Origin: Burkholderiales bacterium
Lineage (GTDB): Bacteria > Pseudomonadota > Gammaproteobacteria > Burkholderiales > Burkholderiaceae_D
DNA: 5,815 bases
NCBI GenBank assembly: GCA_028868455.1
Contig: JAGWUK010000221.1
Span: forward strand, 1-5,815
Direction: 5' to 3'
Part shown: one piece after another, positions 1 to 5,780 of the stretch
Numbering within the stretch: the first letter of the stretch is position 1
Layout: the number at the start of each line of letters is the position of its first letter
Made by a program: the position numbers and the translations under genes
The notes under the pieces: model-generated
Database searches by the model: none
Seen by the model: only the letters and a program-made list of their open reading frames with translations
What the model was told of the DNA's origin: nothing

Positions 1-413
1 TTGCGAAAGCGATATGCCCGGGAATCGCCGACATGTGCGAGCATCAGTTTTTCGTGCGTACAGCAAGCAACAACAACCGTGGTTCCCATGCCGAAGCAGG
101 CAGGATTGGTTTGTGCTGCGTACAATACATGCCGATTAGCCAATTCAATCGCCTCTATCATCCAGCGTGACAAATTCAACGGCTGCAATCCCAACACAGG
201 AAACCAAATACCGTCCAGCTTGGCGCAGAGATAATCGGCAATGATCTCTGTCGTCATCGCGCTCGCCACTTCCCCTGCGTTATACCCGCCCATACCGTCA
301 GCAAGTATCGCGCAGCCATATTCCGCACAAACGACAATCGCATCTTCGTTGTGCTCCCGGACTTGCCCTGTATCGGAAAGTGCGGCGAACTCTAATACGC
401 GCTGATATGCCAT
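1..413 (-). CDS. PP2C-family (Stp-like) serine/threonine protein phosphatase, N-terminal part, cut by the left edge
   Basis: Predicted cytosolic metal-dependent phosphatase that removes phosphate from Ser/Thr residues, normally the counterpart of Hanks-type kinases. The 137 visible codons carry the family motifs in order: SDTGQVREHNED (residues 13-24), the metal-binding ADGMGG (38-43), GMGTTVVVA (108-116) and HVGDSRAYRF (127-136). The Asp residues D14, D39 and D130 correspond to expected metal or active-site positions. Bacterial Stp proteins are usually about 240-260 residues, so roughly the C-terminal half, with the later metal-binding Asp motifs, lies outside the window. No signal peptide or membrane segment is visible. 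The ATG at 413 is the first possible start because a TAG lies directly before it in frame. No good Shine-Dalgarno precedes it, so initiation may be weak. It lies 245 bases beyond the sucD terminator and is probably a separate transcript. Six Cys in 137 residues is somewhat high. Family assignment is secure; substrate is unknown. Confidence 0.93.
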   Translation of the reverse strand, partial: MAYQRVLEFAALSDTGQVREHNEDAIVVCAEYGCAILADGMGGYNAGEVASAMTTEIIADYLCAKLDGIWFPVLGLQPLNLSRWMIEAIELANRHVLYAAQTNPACFGMGTTVVVACCTHEKLMLAHVGDSRAYRFR

Positions 414-501
414 CTAATCTGTTTAGTTTCGTATGCGATCAATGTTTGCCAGTATTAAATCGGCTATTTTCTTTAAGTCTTAAGTGAAATCGCTGCGCTA
501 A

Positions 502-510
502 AGTATATCA
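502..510 (-). promoter_or_regulatory. Possible extended -10 promoter element for the phosphatase gene
   Basis: Read on the minus strand the sequence is TGATATACT, that is TGn followed by TATACT, a five-of-six match to the sigma-70 -10 hexamer with the extended TG. No convincing -35 hexamer lies at 16-18 bases. The implied transcript would start near position 495, about 80 bases before the phosphatase ATG. The palindrome at 513-524 lies directly upstream in the spacer. This is a weak call based on motif matching alone. Confidence 0.3.
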
Positions 511-512
511 AT

Positions 513-524
513 AGCGCCGGCGCT
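513..524. repeat. 12-base perfect palindrome AGCGCCGGCGCT
   Basis: A fully self-complementary GC-rich dodecamer in an AT-rich spacer, immediately upstream of the possible -10 element of the phosphatase gene. Its position would suit an operator, but the symmetry has no loop and the site matches no operator I recognise. Confidence 0.45.
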
Positions 525-637
525 CAATGTATTACCAGAAACCCTAGGCCACAGAAGCAGTTTTTGCTTAAATTATTTGCTTAATGAAGCAAGAAGTAAG
601 CTTAACATTAAGAAATTCCATTTGCACTTCATATCAC

Positions 638-655
638 TGTGTATCCCTATACACA
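638..655. repeat. Inverted repeat TGTGTAT-CCCT-ATACACA
   Basis: Two perfect 7-base arms (638-644 and 649-655) are separated by four bases. The element begins just beyond the T-tract of the sucD terminator in the direction of transcription. It could be a dimeric-regulator operator or an additional hairpin at the end of the suc transcript. No U-run follows it on the minus strand, so it is not itself a typical intrinsic terminator. Confidence 0.45.
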
Positions 656-657
656 AT

Positions 658-688
658 AAAAAAGAGCCGCGTTATTGGCGGCTCTTTT
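658..688 (-). terminator. Intrinsic terminator of the DUF2889-sucC-sucD unit
   Basis: In transcript direction the arm AAAAGAGCCGC (688 to 678), a 7-base loop CAATAAC and the arm GCGGCTCTTTT (670 to 660) form a perfect 11-base-pair stem whose second arm runs into a T-tract (TTTTTT, 663-658). The stem begins 29 bases after the sucD stop codon. This is a textbook Rho-independent terminator. The A-run on the other side of the stem would also give a U-tract for plus-strand transcripts, so it may act in both directions, though no plus-strand gene is seen here. Confidence 0.92.
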
Positions 689-717
689 ACTCAGAACGAT
701 TGACGCAGCTTACTGGA

Positions 718-1599
718 TTACAGCATTGCCTTCAGCAAACGAGCCATTTCCGATGGGTTTTTTGTCGCTTTGATACCGCATTCTTCCATGATGTCGAGTT
801 TGGCTTGTGCTGTATCCGAACCACCAGAAATCAAGGCACCAGCATGGCCCATGCGTTTCCCCGGAGGCGCAGTCACACCAGCGATAAAGCCAACAACTGG
901 CTTCTTCATGTTGTCACGCACCCAGTAAGAAGCATTGGCTTCGTCTGGGCCACCGATTTCACCAATCATGATGACAGCGTCTGTATCTGGATCATCATTA
1001 AACATCTTCATGATGTCGATGTGTTTCAAACCATTGATCGGATCACCGCCGATACCAACTGCGGAAGATTGACCCAGACCCAATGCAGTTAATTGACCCA
1101 CTGCTTCATAAGTCAAAGTACCGGAACGGGAAACCACGCCGATACGACCTTTACGGTGGATATGACCTGGCATGATGCCGATCTTGATTTCGTCTGGCGT
1201 GATCAGACCTGGGCAGTTAGGGCCGAGCAATTTGGTTTTGCTTCCAGCTTTGGCCATGCGGTCTTTCAACATCATCATGTCACGGACAGGGATGCCTTCA
1301 GTAATGCAAATTGCCAGATCCAGGTCAGCTTCAACCGCTTCCCAGATAGCGGCAGCTGCGCCTGCTGGTGGAACGTAGATAACGGAAACTGTCGCGCCAG
1401 TAGCCGCTTTAGCTTCAGATACCTTAGCAAAAATAGGAATGCCTTCGAAATCTTCGCCAGCTTTTTTAGGGTTGACGCCAGCGACGAAACAGTTTTTTCC
1501 GTTTGCGTAGTCGCGGCACATGCGTGTATGGAACTGGCCAGTTTTGCCAGTGATACCTTGGGTAATGACTTTGGTGTCTTTATTGATCAGGATGGACAT
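718..1599 (-). CDS. sucD: Succinyl-CoA synthetase (succinate-CoA ligase, ADP-forming) alpha subunit
   Basis: Alpha subunit of the TCA-cycle enzyme that interconverts succinyl-CoA and succinate with formation of a nucleoside triphosphate, acting in the cytosol with the SucC beta subunit. The 293 residues are close to the usual length (about 290). Visible features are the CoA-binding Rossmann glycine motif GITGKTG (15-21), the conserved GPNCPG (126-131), SRSGTLTYE (157-165), EIGG (214-217) and the phosphohistidine loop GHAGALIS (251-258), where H252 is the predicted phosphorylated His. All expected catalytic elements are present. The start is the ATG at 1599 with a good Shine-Dalgarno (AAGGAA) six or so bases upstream. 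Only 18 bases separate it from the sucC stop, so the two are co-transcribed and made in equal amounts. The strong terminator at 658-688 ends the unit. Confidence 0.98.
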   Translation of the reverse strand: MSILINKDTKVITQGITGKTGQFHTRMCRDYANGKNCFVAGVNPKKAGEDFEGIPIFAKVSEAKAATGATVSVIYVPPAGAAAAIWEAVEADLDLAICITEGIPVRDMMMLKDRMAKAGSKTKLLGPNCPGLITPDEIKIGIMPGHIHRKGRIGVVSRSGTLTYEAVGQLTALGLGQSSAVGIGGDPINGLKHIDIMKMFNDDPDTDAVIMIGEIGGPDEANASYWVRDNMKKPVVGFIAGVTAPPGKRMGHAGALISGGSDTAQAKLDIMEECGIKATKNPSEMARLLKAML

Positions 1600-1617
1600 A
1601 TCTGTTCCTTGCGATTA

Positions 1618-2784
1618 TTAAGCTTGAGCTGCAGCAGCAACAACTTTCTGCGCAGCCTCTTCCATCGTGTCTGCCGAAATGATAGGCAAACCGGAGTCAG
1701 CCAGCATCTTCTTGCCGATATCTTCATTCGTACCCTTCATGCGCACAACCAGCGGCACTTTCAGGGAAACTGCTTTGGATGCAGTGATCACGCCTTCAGC
1801 GATCACGTCACAACGCATGATGCCGCCGAAAATATTCACCAGAATTGCTTTCAGACCTGGATTTTTCAACATAATCTTGAATGCTTCCGTGACTTTTTCT
1901 GCCGTTGCGCCACCACCTACGTCAAGGAAGTTGGCTGGTTCGCCACCGAACAGCTTGATGGTATCCATCGTAGCCATCGCCAGACCTGCACCATTTACCA
2001 GACAGCCGATATTGCCGTCGAGGGAGATGTAAGCCAGGTCAAATTTGGATGCTTCGATTTCAGCAGGATCTTCTTCATCCAGATCGCGGTAAGCAACGAT
2101 TTCTGGTTGGCGGAACAGGGAATTGGCGTCGAAGTTAAACTTCGCATCCAGTGCAATCACTTTACCGGAACCTGTCAAAATCAAAGGATTGATCTCGGCC
2201 AAGGAACAATCGGTTTCCATGAAGGCTTTGTACAAACCTTGCAATTGCGCGCGCGCGTCGGCGATGGAGCCTTCAGGCACACCGATTTTACGGGAAATGT
2301 CGTCGGCTTCCGCGTCTTGCAATCCATTGGTAGGATCAATCGCTAAGCTAAAAATCAGTTCTGGATGTTTTTCTGCGACTTCTTCGATATCCATACCGCC
2401 TTCAGACGATGCCATCAGGACAACGCGTTGGCTGATACGATCAGTTACCATACTTACATACAGTTCTTTCTTGATATCTGCACCTTCTTCAATCAGCAGG
2501 CGACGTACTTTTTGACCTTCAGGGCCAGTCTGGTGCGTGACCAGTTGCATGCCCAGAATCGCATCGGCGTATTCACGCACTTGCTCCAGAGACTTTGCAA
2601 CTTTAACGCCACCACCTTTACCACGCCCACCAGCGTGAATCTGGGCTTTTACGACCCAAACCGGACCGCCCAGGGTTTCCGCAGCTTTGACCGCTTCATC
2701 AACGGACAAGCACGGAATACCGCGTGGCACCGTCACTCCGAATTTACGGAGGATTTCCTTACCCTGATACTCATGGATTTTCAT
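1618..2784 (-). CDS. sucC: Succinyl-CoA synthetase (succinate-CoA ligase, ADP-forming) beta subunit
   Basis: Nucleotide-binding beta subunit of succinyl-CoA synthetase, partner of SucD in the TCA cycle. The protein is 388 residues, the same length as the E. coli enzyme. The N-terminal ATP-grasp domain shows [17 protein letters not shown], the lysine/glycine nucleotide-binding loop [18 protein letters not shown] (44-61), and the Mg-binding residues E197 and N199 in EINPLIL (197-203) with D213 in LDAKFNF (212-218). The C-terminal ligase/CoA domain has [11 protein letters not shown] (264-274), FLDVGGGA (286-293) and [15 protein letters not shown] (317-331). The sequence does not settle whether ATP or GTP is preferred. 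The start at 2784 has the Shine-Dalgarno-like GAAGGGAAG a few bases upstream. It lies 42 bases after the DUF2889 stop in an AT-rich gap with no clear promoter, so transcription from upstream is likely. Confidence 0.98.
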   Translation of the reverse strand: MKIHEYQGKEILRKFGVTVPRGIPCLSVDEAVKAAETLGGPVWVVKAQIHAGGRGKGGGVKVAKSLEQVREYADAILGMQLVTHQTGPEGQKVRRLLIEEGADIKKELYVSMVTDRISQRVVLMASSEGGMDIEEVAEKHPELIFSLAIDPTNGLQDAEADDISRKIGVPEGSIADARAQLQGLYKAFMETDCSLAEINPLILTGSGKVIALDAKFNFDANSLFRQPEIVAYRDLDEEDPAEIEASKFDLAYISLDGNIGCLVNGAGLAMATMDTIKLFGGEPANFLDVGGGATAEKVTEAFKIMLKNPGLKAILVNIFGGIMRCDVIAEGVITASKAVSLKVPLVVRMKGTNEDIGKKMLADSGLPIISADTMEEAAQKVVAAAAQA

Positions 2785-2826
2785 ACGACTTCCCTTCAGA
2801 CACTGAGGTATAAATAATTAAACAAA

Positions 2827-3411
2827 CTAGCTGGACGAATTTGCATCAGGCGATTTATTCGCCCAACGCGGGTAATATTGCACAACCGCCGGCCCGTCAA
2901 GGCGAAGCGCATGGCAACGATTAAGTTGAAACGGTTGGTTGGTATCCTGGGAATCGCTGGCGCCATCACGCGTATCGACCACGTCACCGGCAAAAGCCTG
3001 CACTGCCGCGGTAGGTAAAATCTGGGCTAATTCAGTCAGATGTGTACAACCTTGAATACCTTGCATGCGCTCTTTAACACCTTGCCGGAACTGTCTCAAG
3101 AGATTTAAACCAATGAGTTTTTTGTATTCGGGTCCGATGGTTTCGCAATACCCCGGATATGGAACCGCCTCAGACACCGCATAGGCATCAACGACGTTCA
3201 TTTGTAAATCGATCGTGACCCGTAAAGACAAGTCATGCAGCGCATCACCCTGTCGGCGAGTGCCGGAAGCCAATGCGATTTCGCGAGGTTTGTGATCAGT
3301 GATACGGGCGTCAAGATCCCACAATCCGTCATCGCGAGCGAACGCTTCGATTTGGATTGCACGCGTATGTTTCAAGGTGCGTCGTGTTGTTGACGAAGAT
3401 AAGGGCATCAT
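2827..3411 (-). CDS. DUF2889 domain protein of unknown function
   Basis: A 194-residue protein that I recognise as the DUF2889 family; its biochemical role is not known to me. Visible conserved-looking features are HTR (15-17), the RDDGLWDLDA block (26-35), ALHDLSLRVTID (57-68), the VPYPGYCE segment (83-90), GCTHLTEL (121-128) and a C-terminal CHALRLDGPAVVQYYPRW (166-183). The recurring His, Cys and Asp residues (H59, D60, C89, C122, H124, C166, H167) could bind a metal, but this is speculation. No signal peptide or transmembrane segment is apparent, so it should be cytosolic. Two adjacent ATG codons (3411 and 3408) are possible starts; neither has a strong Shine-Dalgarno, the best being AACAGG just upstream. 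The gene precedes sucC by 42 bases on the same strand, so it is probably the first gene of the sucCD transcript. The last residues (KSPDANSSS) look like an unstructured tail. Confidence 0.88.
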   Translation of the reverse strand: MMPLSSSTTRRTLKHTRAIQIEAFARDDGLWDLDARITDHKPREIALASGTRRQGDALHDLSLRVTIDLQMNVVDAYAVSEAVPYPGYCETIGPEYKKLIGLNLLRQFRQGVKERMQGIQGCTHLTELAQILPTAAVQAFAGDVVDTRDGASDSQDTNQPFQLNRCHALRLDGPAVVQYYPRWANKSPDANSSS

Positions 3412-3457
3412 GCCTGTTGGCGGCTAATTTGATATCAATGCGCCACAATTGCGTGTC

Positions 3458-3495
3458 GTTATCGCAGCTTCTACGATAACAGCCGCTCCTGCGGC
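3458..3495 (-). promoter_or_regulatory. Two adjacent hairpins in the presumed leader of DUF2889-sucCD
   Basis: In minus-strand direction GCCGC-AGGA-GCGGC (3495 to 3482) is followed at once by GTTATCG-TAGAAGCTG-CGATAAC (3480 to 3458). The first is a 5-base-pair GC stem with a 4-base loop, the second a 7-base-pair stem with a 9-base loop. They lie 47-84 bases upstream of the DUF2889 start, where a 5' untranslated leader would be if transcription starts near 3507. Neither is followed by a U-tract. I cannot assign them to a known riboswitch or leader class. Confidence 0.4.
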
Positions 3496-3513
3496 CCTGC
3501 AAAAAACCACGAG

Positions 3514-3522
3514 AGTTTAGCA
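3514..3522 (-). promoter_or_regulatory. Possible extended -10 promoter element for DUF2889-sucCD
   Basis: Minus-strand TGCTAAACT (TGn plus TAAACT) is a four-of-six -10 match with an extended TG. No good -35 is present at the proper distance. A start near 3507 would give a leader of about 96 bases containing both hairpins. The gap from recX to DUF2889 (279 bases) makes an independent promoter likely, but this exact placement is tentative. Confidence 0.28.
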
Positions 3523-3690
3523 CAGCTCCCCGATTAACTCATCTATTGACGTTGAATCGGGAAAAGCATGCGCAATTCGTGTATTTTTTTACAAATCTCG
3601 AACATACGCAAAATTGCACCTGTCTGACATCACGGCGCATCATAACGCCCTTGGCGAAATTTGCCTCAATCCTAAAATCAAATTACCTGC

Positions 3691-4158
3691 TCAAGCCGCA
3701 CCGTCGTCAGGAAAAATGCGTTCTGCGCGCATGGCTGCTTGAATGGTGTTACTGGAAAAGCCACGCTGTTGCAAAAACGCCGCCTGCTTCATTTTTTCTT
3801 TGTGATCGACCGGCGCAAGTGGGAATTTCCTGTGCAAAACGTCGAGTGCACGTTCCAACTCCGATTCTCGTAAACCCTCTTTCACGTGCGCAATCTCATC
3901 AGCATGTAAGCCATGGCTCTGCAGCTCGGCCAAAATGCGATTATTGCCAAACCGGGCCTGCCGGCGATGCACCAGCGATTCTGAAAAGCGTTCACCCGAC
4001 AAATATTTTGCGGACTCCAATGCATCCAGCAAGCTCTGGATGTCGTCACCGTCTTCTGCATAGCGACTTAATTTTCGCGCCAATTCTGCCCGGCTATGCT
4101 CCCGCATCGACAGATAGCGCAATGCCCGCGCCTTTAAGCTGATTTGTGGCTTGACCAT
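3691..4158 (-). CDS. recX: RecA regulatory protein RecX
   Basis: RecX binds RecA filaments and dampens their recombinase and co-protease activity. The 155-residue protein has the family's usual size and is built of repeated three-helix modules: [20 protein letters not shown] (10-29), a central block with [15 protein letters not shown] (52-66) and [14 protein letters not shown] (71-84), and the C-terminal [20 protein letters not shown] (124-143). It is rich in Arg and Lys, as expected. The ATG at 4158 is the first usable start because a TAA lies two codons upstream in frame. No Shine-Dalgarno is evident, so translation is probably inefficient, in keeping with the low RecX levels typical of bacteria. 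It lies 181 bases downstream of recA on the same strand, behind a terminator-like hairpin, so expression probably comes from read-through of the SOS-controlled recA transcript. Confidence 0.95.
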   Translation of the reverse strand: MVKPQISLKARALRYLSMREHSRAELARKLSRYAEDGDDIQSLLDALESAKYLSGERFSESLVHRRQARFGNNRILAELQSHGLHADEIAHVKEGLRESELERALDVLHRKFPLAPVDHKEKMKQAAFLQQRGFSSNTIQAAMRAERIFPDDGAA

Positions 4159-4287
4159 AAGACGTTAAATTCAGGCTGACGCAAAATTATTCCAACAAGT
4201 CAAAGCGACCAAACCGGTTCTCGCCATCCCTTTAAAGATCGAAACCCGCATTGAAGCAATTTTTGCGTAAGCTCCAACAATGACAAA

Positions 4288-4316
4288 GCCGGTCGACAAA
4301 GACAATATCGACCGGC
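4288..4316 (-). terminator. Terminator-like hairpin between recA and recX
   Basis: In transcript direction GCCGGTCGA (4316 to 4308) and TCGACCGGC (4296 to 4288) form a perfect 9-base-pair stem with an 11-base loop, starting 23 bases after the recA stop. What follows is TTTGTCATTG, a poor U-tract, so termination should be incomplete. A leaky terminator between recA and recX is known in E. coli and keeps RecX scarce; the same arrangement is inferred here. Confidence 0.6.
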
Positions 4317-4339
4317 AATGGCTTATCTCAACAATAAAT

Positions 4340-5377
4340 TTACTCTGTGACCGCCGCAGGGAGCAGTGGAACACCTAAATGGGCGCGGACTTTATTTTCA
4401 ATTTCGTACGCCAGTTCAGGATGCTCTTTCAGAAAATTTCGTGCATTATCTTTGCCCTGCCCAATGCGCTCACCGTTATAGCTATACCATGCGCCGGCCT
4501 TTTCAATAATCTTGGCATCCGCGCCCAGATCAAGAATTTCACCTTCGCGCGACGTGCCTTCTCCATACAGAATGTCGAAATGCGCTTCTTTAAATGGTGG
4601 CGCAACTTTATTCTTGACTACTTTTACCTTGGTTTCATTGCCGATGACTTCATCGCCAGACTTGATGGAACCTGTACGACGGATGTCGAGACGCACAGAA
4701 GCGTAAAACTTCAACGCATTGCCGCCGGTTGTTGTTTCAGGACTGCCGAACATGACGCCGATTTTCATACGAATCTGATTAATGAAAATCACCAGCGTAT
4801 TGGTGCGTTTAATACTGCCGGTCAATTTACGCAAAGCTTGCGACATCAAACGTGCTTGCAGCCCAGGTAAAGAATCGCCCATATCGCCTTCAATTTCAGC
4901 GCGTGGCGTCAATGCGGCGACCGAATCAATAACAACCAGGTCCACACTGCCCGAGCGAACCAGAGCATCCGTAATCTCTAACGCCTGCTCACCCGTATCA
5001 GGTTGAGAAACCAGCAAATCGGACAAATTGACGCCGAGTTTTTGTGCATAGCCAACATCCAGCGCGTGCTCCGCATCGATGAAAGCGCAAGTGCCGCCCA
5101 ATTTTTGCATTTCAGCAATCGCTTGCAAAGTCAGCGTCGTTTTACCCGAGGACTCCGGGCCGTAAATTTCAACGACACGTCCACGCGGCAATCCACCAAC
5201 ACCTAAAGCGATATCCAGACCCAATGAACCTGTAGAAACCACCTGCACTTCTTCCACAACTTCACCGTCGGCCAGCCGCATTACCGAGCCTTTACCGAAT
5301 TGCTTTTCAATTTGCGCCAAAGCAGCAGCAAGCGCTTTACTCTTTTCAGAGTTGTTGTCAGATTTCTTATCGTCCAT
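4340..5377 (-). CDS. recA: Recombinase RecA
   Basis: ATP-dependent DNA strand-exchange protein that also triggers LexA self-cleavage in the SOS response. With the start at 5377 the protein is 345 residues, close to the usual 345-355. It shows Walker A GPESSGKT (73-80), the catalytic Glu in DAEHALD (E103), Walker B in [10 protein letters not shown] (147-156), loop L1 EGDMGD (163-168), and the L2/NQIR region [20 protein letters not shown] (198-217), followed by [10 protein letters not shown]. The C-terminal domain ends [11 protein letters not shown] and lacks the long acidic tail of E. coli RecA. An in-frame ATG at 5389 would add MKEF. I prefer 5377 because MDDKK matches the RecA starts I know from related bacteria and the weak ribosome site GAAAGAA precedes it, while 5389 has none. 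An SOS box overlaps the promoter, and recX follows on the same strand. Confidence 0.98.
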   Translation of the reverse strand: MDDKKSDNNSEKSKALAAALAQIEKQFGKGSVMRLADGEVVEEVQVVSTGSLGLDIALGVGGLPRGRVVEIYGPESSGKTTLTLQAIAEMQKLGGTCAFIDAEHALDVGYAQKLGVNLSDLLVSQPDTGEQALEITDALVRSGSVDLVVIDSVAALTPRAEIEGDMGDSLPGLQARLMSQALRKLTGSIKRTNTLVIFINQIRMKIGVMFGSPETTTGGNALKFYASVRLDIRRTGSIKSGDEVIGNETKVKVVKNKVAPPFKEAHFDILYGEGTSREGEILDLGADAKIIEKAGAWYSYNGERIGQGKDNARNFLKEHPELAYEIENKVRAHLGVPLLPAAVTE

Positions 5378-5440
5378 AAATTCTTTCATTGAATGAGCGG
5401 CGTATTGAAGTTGTTACTGGGTGCATTCTGCGACTTGCAG

Positions 5441-5460
5441 TACTGTATAAAAAAACAGTG
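5441..5460. promoter_or_regulatory. LexA (SOS) box of recA
   Basis: TACTGTATAAAAAAACAGTG contains the invariant CTG-N10-CAG core (5443-5445 and 5456-5458) with an all A/T spacer, and closely follows the gamma/betaproteobacterial SOS consensus TACTGTATATATATACAGTA. It covers the spacer and -10 of the recA promoter, so bound LexA should block RNA polymerase. It lies about 64 bases before the recA ATG at 5377. Confidence 0.93.
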
Positions 5461-5470
5461 ATTTATGCAA
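5442..5470 (-). promoter_or_regulatory. Probable sigma-70 promoter of recA
   Basis: On the minus strand TTGCAT (5470-5465) and TACAGT (5447-5442) are separated by exactly 17 bases. The -35 matches three and the -10 four of six consensus positions; a slightly upstream TATACA is an alternative -10. Transcription would start near 5435, giving a leader of about 58 bases. The LexA box overlaps the -10 and most of the spacer. Confidence 0.65.
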
Positions 5471-5709
5471 GCGACTTTTTTCTTTATTGAGGACGATGCA
5501 AAAATTTTTCAGCAAGGAATGATGACGAAGGAAATTGAAATCGACAAGGAGCCGTCACGCCGTCAGGGTACTTTGCGCAAAATATATTCATTTCATTGAG
5601 ACACCGAAATTTAAACGTACTCACAAATTTTGCTGCCAGCATCGGTCGGGCTGTGCTGATGTTTATTTTCATTGCGGTTTTTCGTCTGATACTGATCGGG
5701 AGCTTGTGA

Positions 5710-5726
5710 ATTTGCAAAATGCAAAT
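5710..5726. repeat. Inverted repeat ATTTGCA-AAA-TGCAAAT
   Basis: Two perfect 7-base arms separated by three bases. The spacing is typical of a site for a dimeric DNA-binding protein rather than of an RNA hairpin, and no U-tract follows. No known operator is recognised. Confidence 0.45.
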
Positions 5727-5749
5727 CCGGCCACTTCAGCAATGTCATT

Positions 5750-5780
5750 CTTTGCCATATGCAATATTGCTCCGGCAAAG
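5750..5780. repeat. Nested inverted repeat CTTTGCC...GGCAAAG around GCAATATTGC
   Basis: Outer arms CTTTGCC (5750-5756) and GGCAAAG (5774-5780) are perfectly complementary and enclose the perfect 10-base palindrome GCAATATTGC (5761-5770). The element ends two bases before a plus-strand ATG at 5782. It may be an operator or a leader hairpin of a gene beyond the edge, or chance. Confidence 0.4.

Larger units (their letters stand above)
414..657. other. AT-rich intergenic spacer with repeats, no gene seen
   Basis: No credible coding frame is visible between the phosphatase start and the sucD terminator. The stretch holds a possible extended -10 element facing the phosphatase (502-510), a 12-base palindrome AGCGCCGGCGCT (513-524), two direct copies of TTTGCTTAA (563-571 and 576-584) with a third GCTTAA at 600-605, and the inverted repeat TGTGTAT-CCCT-ATACACA (638-655). 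This density of short symmetric elements suggests a regulatory spacer, but no known regulator site is recognised. Confidence 0.6.

Noticed and set aside
577..1092. Plus-strand open frame over the terminator and the end of sucD
   Set aside because: It crosses a strong terminator, opposes a certain gene in register, and its translation is unlike any known protein.
1093..2346. A 417-codon open frame on the plus strand opposite sucD and sucC
   Set aside because: It is the in-register complement of both genes (their codon registers agree and the gap is a multiple of three). It stays open simply because TTA, CTA and TCA codons are rare in them. Its translation is rich in His, Cys and Phe and matches no family.
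2785..2850. Possible promoter in the AT-rich gap before sucC (TATACC-like -10)
   Set aside because: No -35 hexamer lies at 16-18 bases, and AT-rich gaps often contain such -10 look-alikes.
3329..3523. Minus-strand 64-codon frame overlapping the DUF2889 start
   Set aside because: It runs through both leader hairpins and into DUF2889 in another frame, with an Arg/Cys-rich translation typical of a shadow frame.
3412..3690. Assignment of the leader to a named sucA/sucC-type RNA motif
   Set aside because: I cannot match the consensus of any named motif from sequence alone, and this leader precedes DUF2889 rather than sucA.
3546..4142. Plus-strand 198-codon frame opposite recX
   Set aside because: It is antisense to a clear recX gene and its translation has no recognisable domain.
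4171..4374. Minus-strand small open frame in the recA-recX gap (67 codons, inner start at 4246)
   Set aside because: It overlaps the recA end and the terminator hairpin, has no ribosome site and no recognisable sequence.
5519..5599. Plus-strand short frame beginning MMTKEIEIDKEPS (26 codons)
   Set aside because: The AAGGA before it is too close to the ATG codons, the frame is very short and nothing continues it after the stop.
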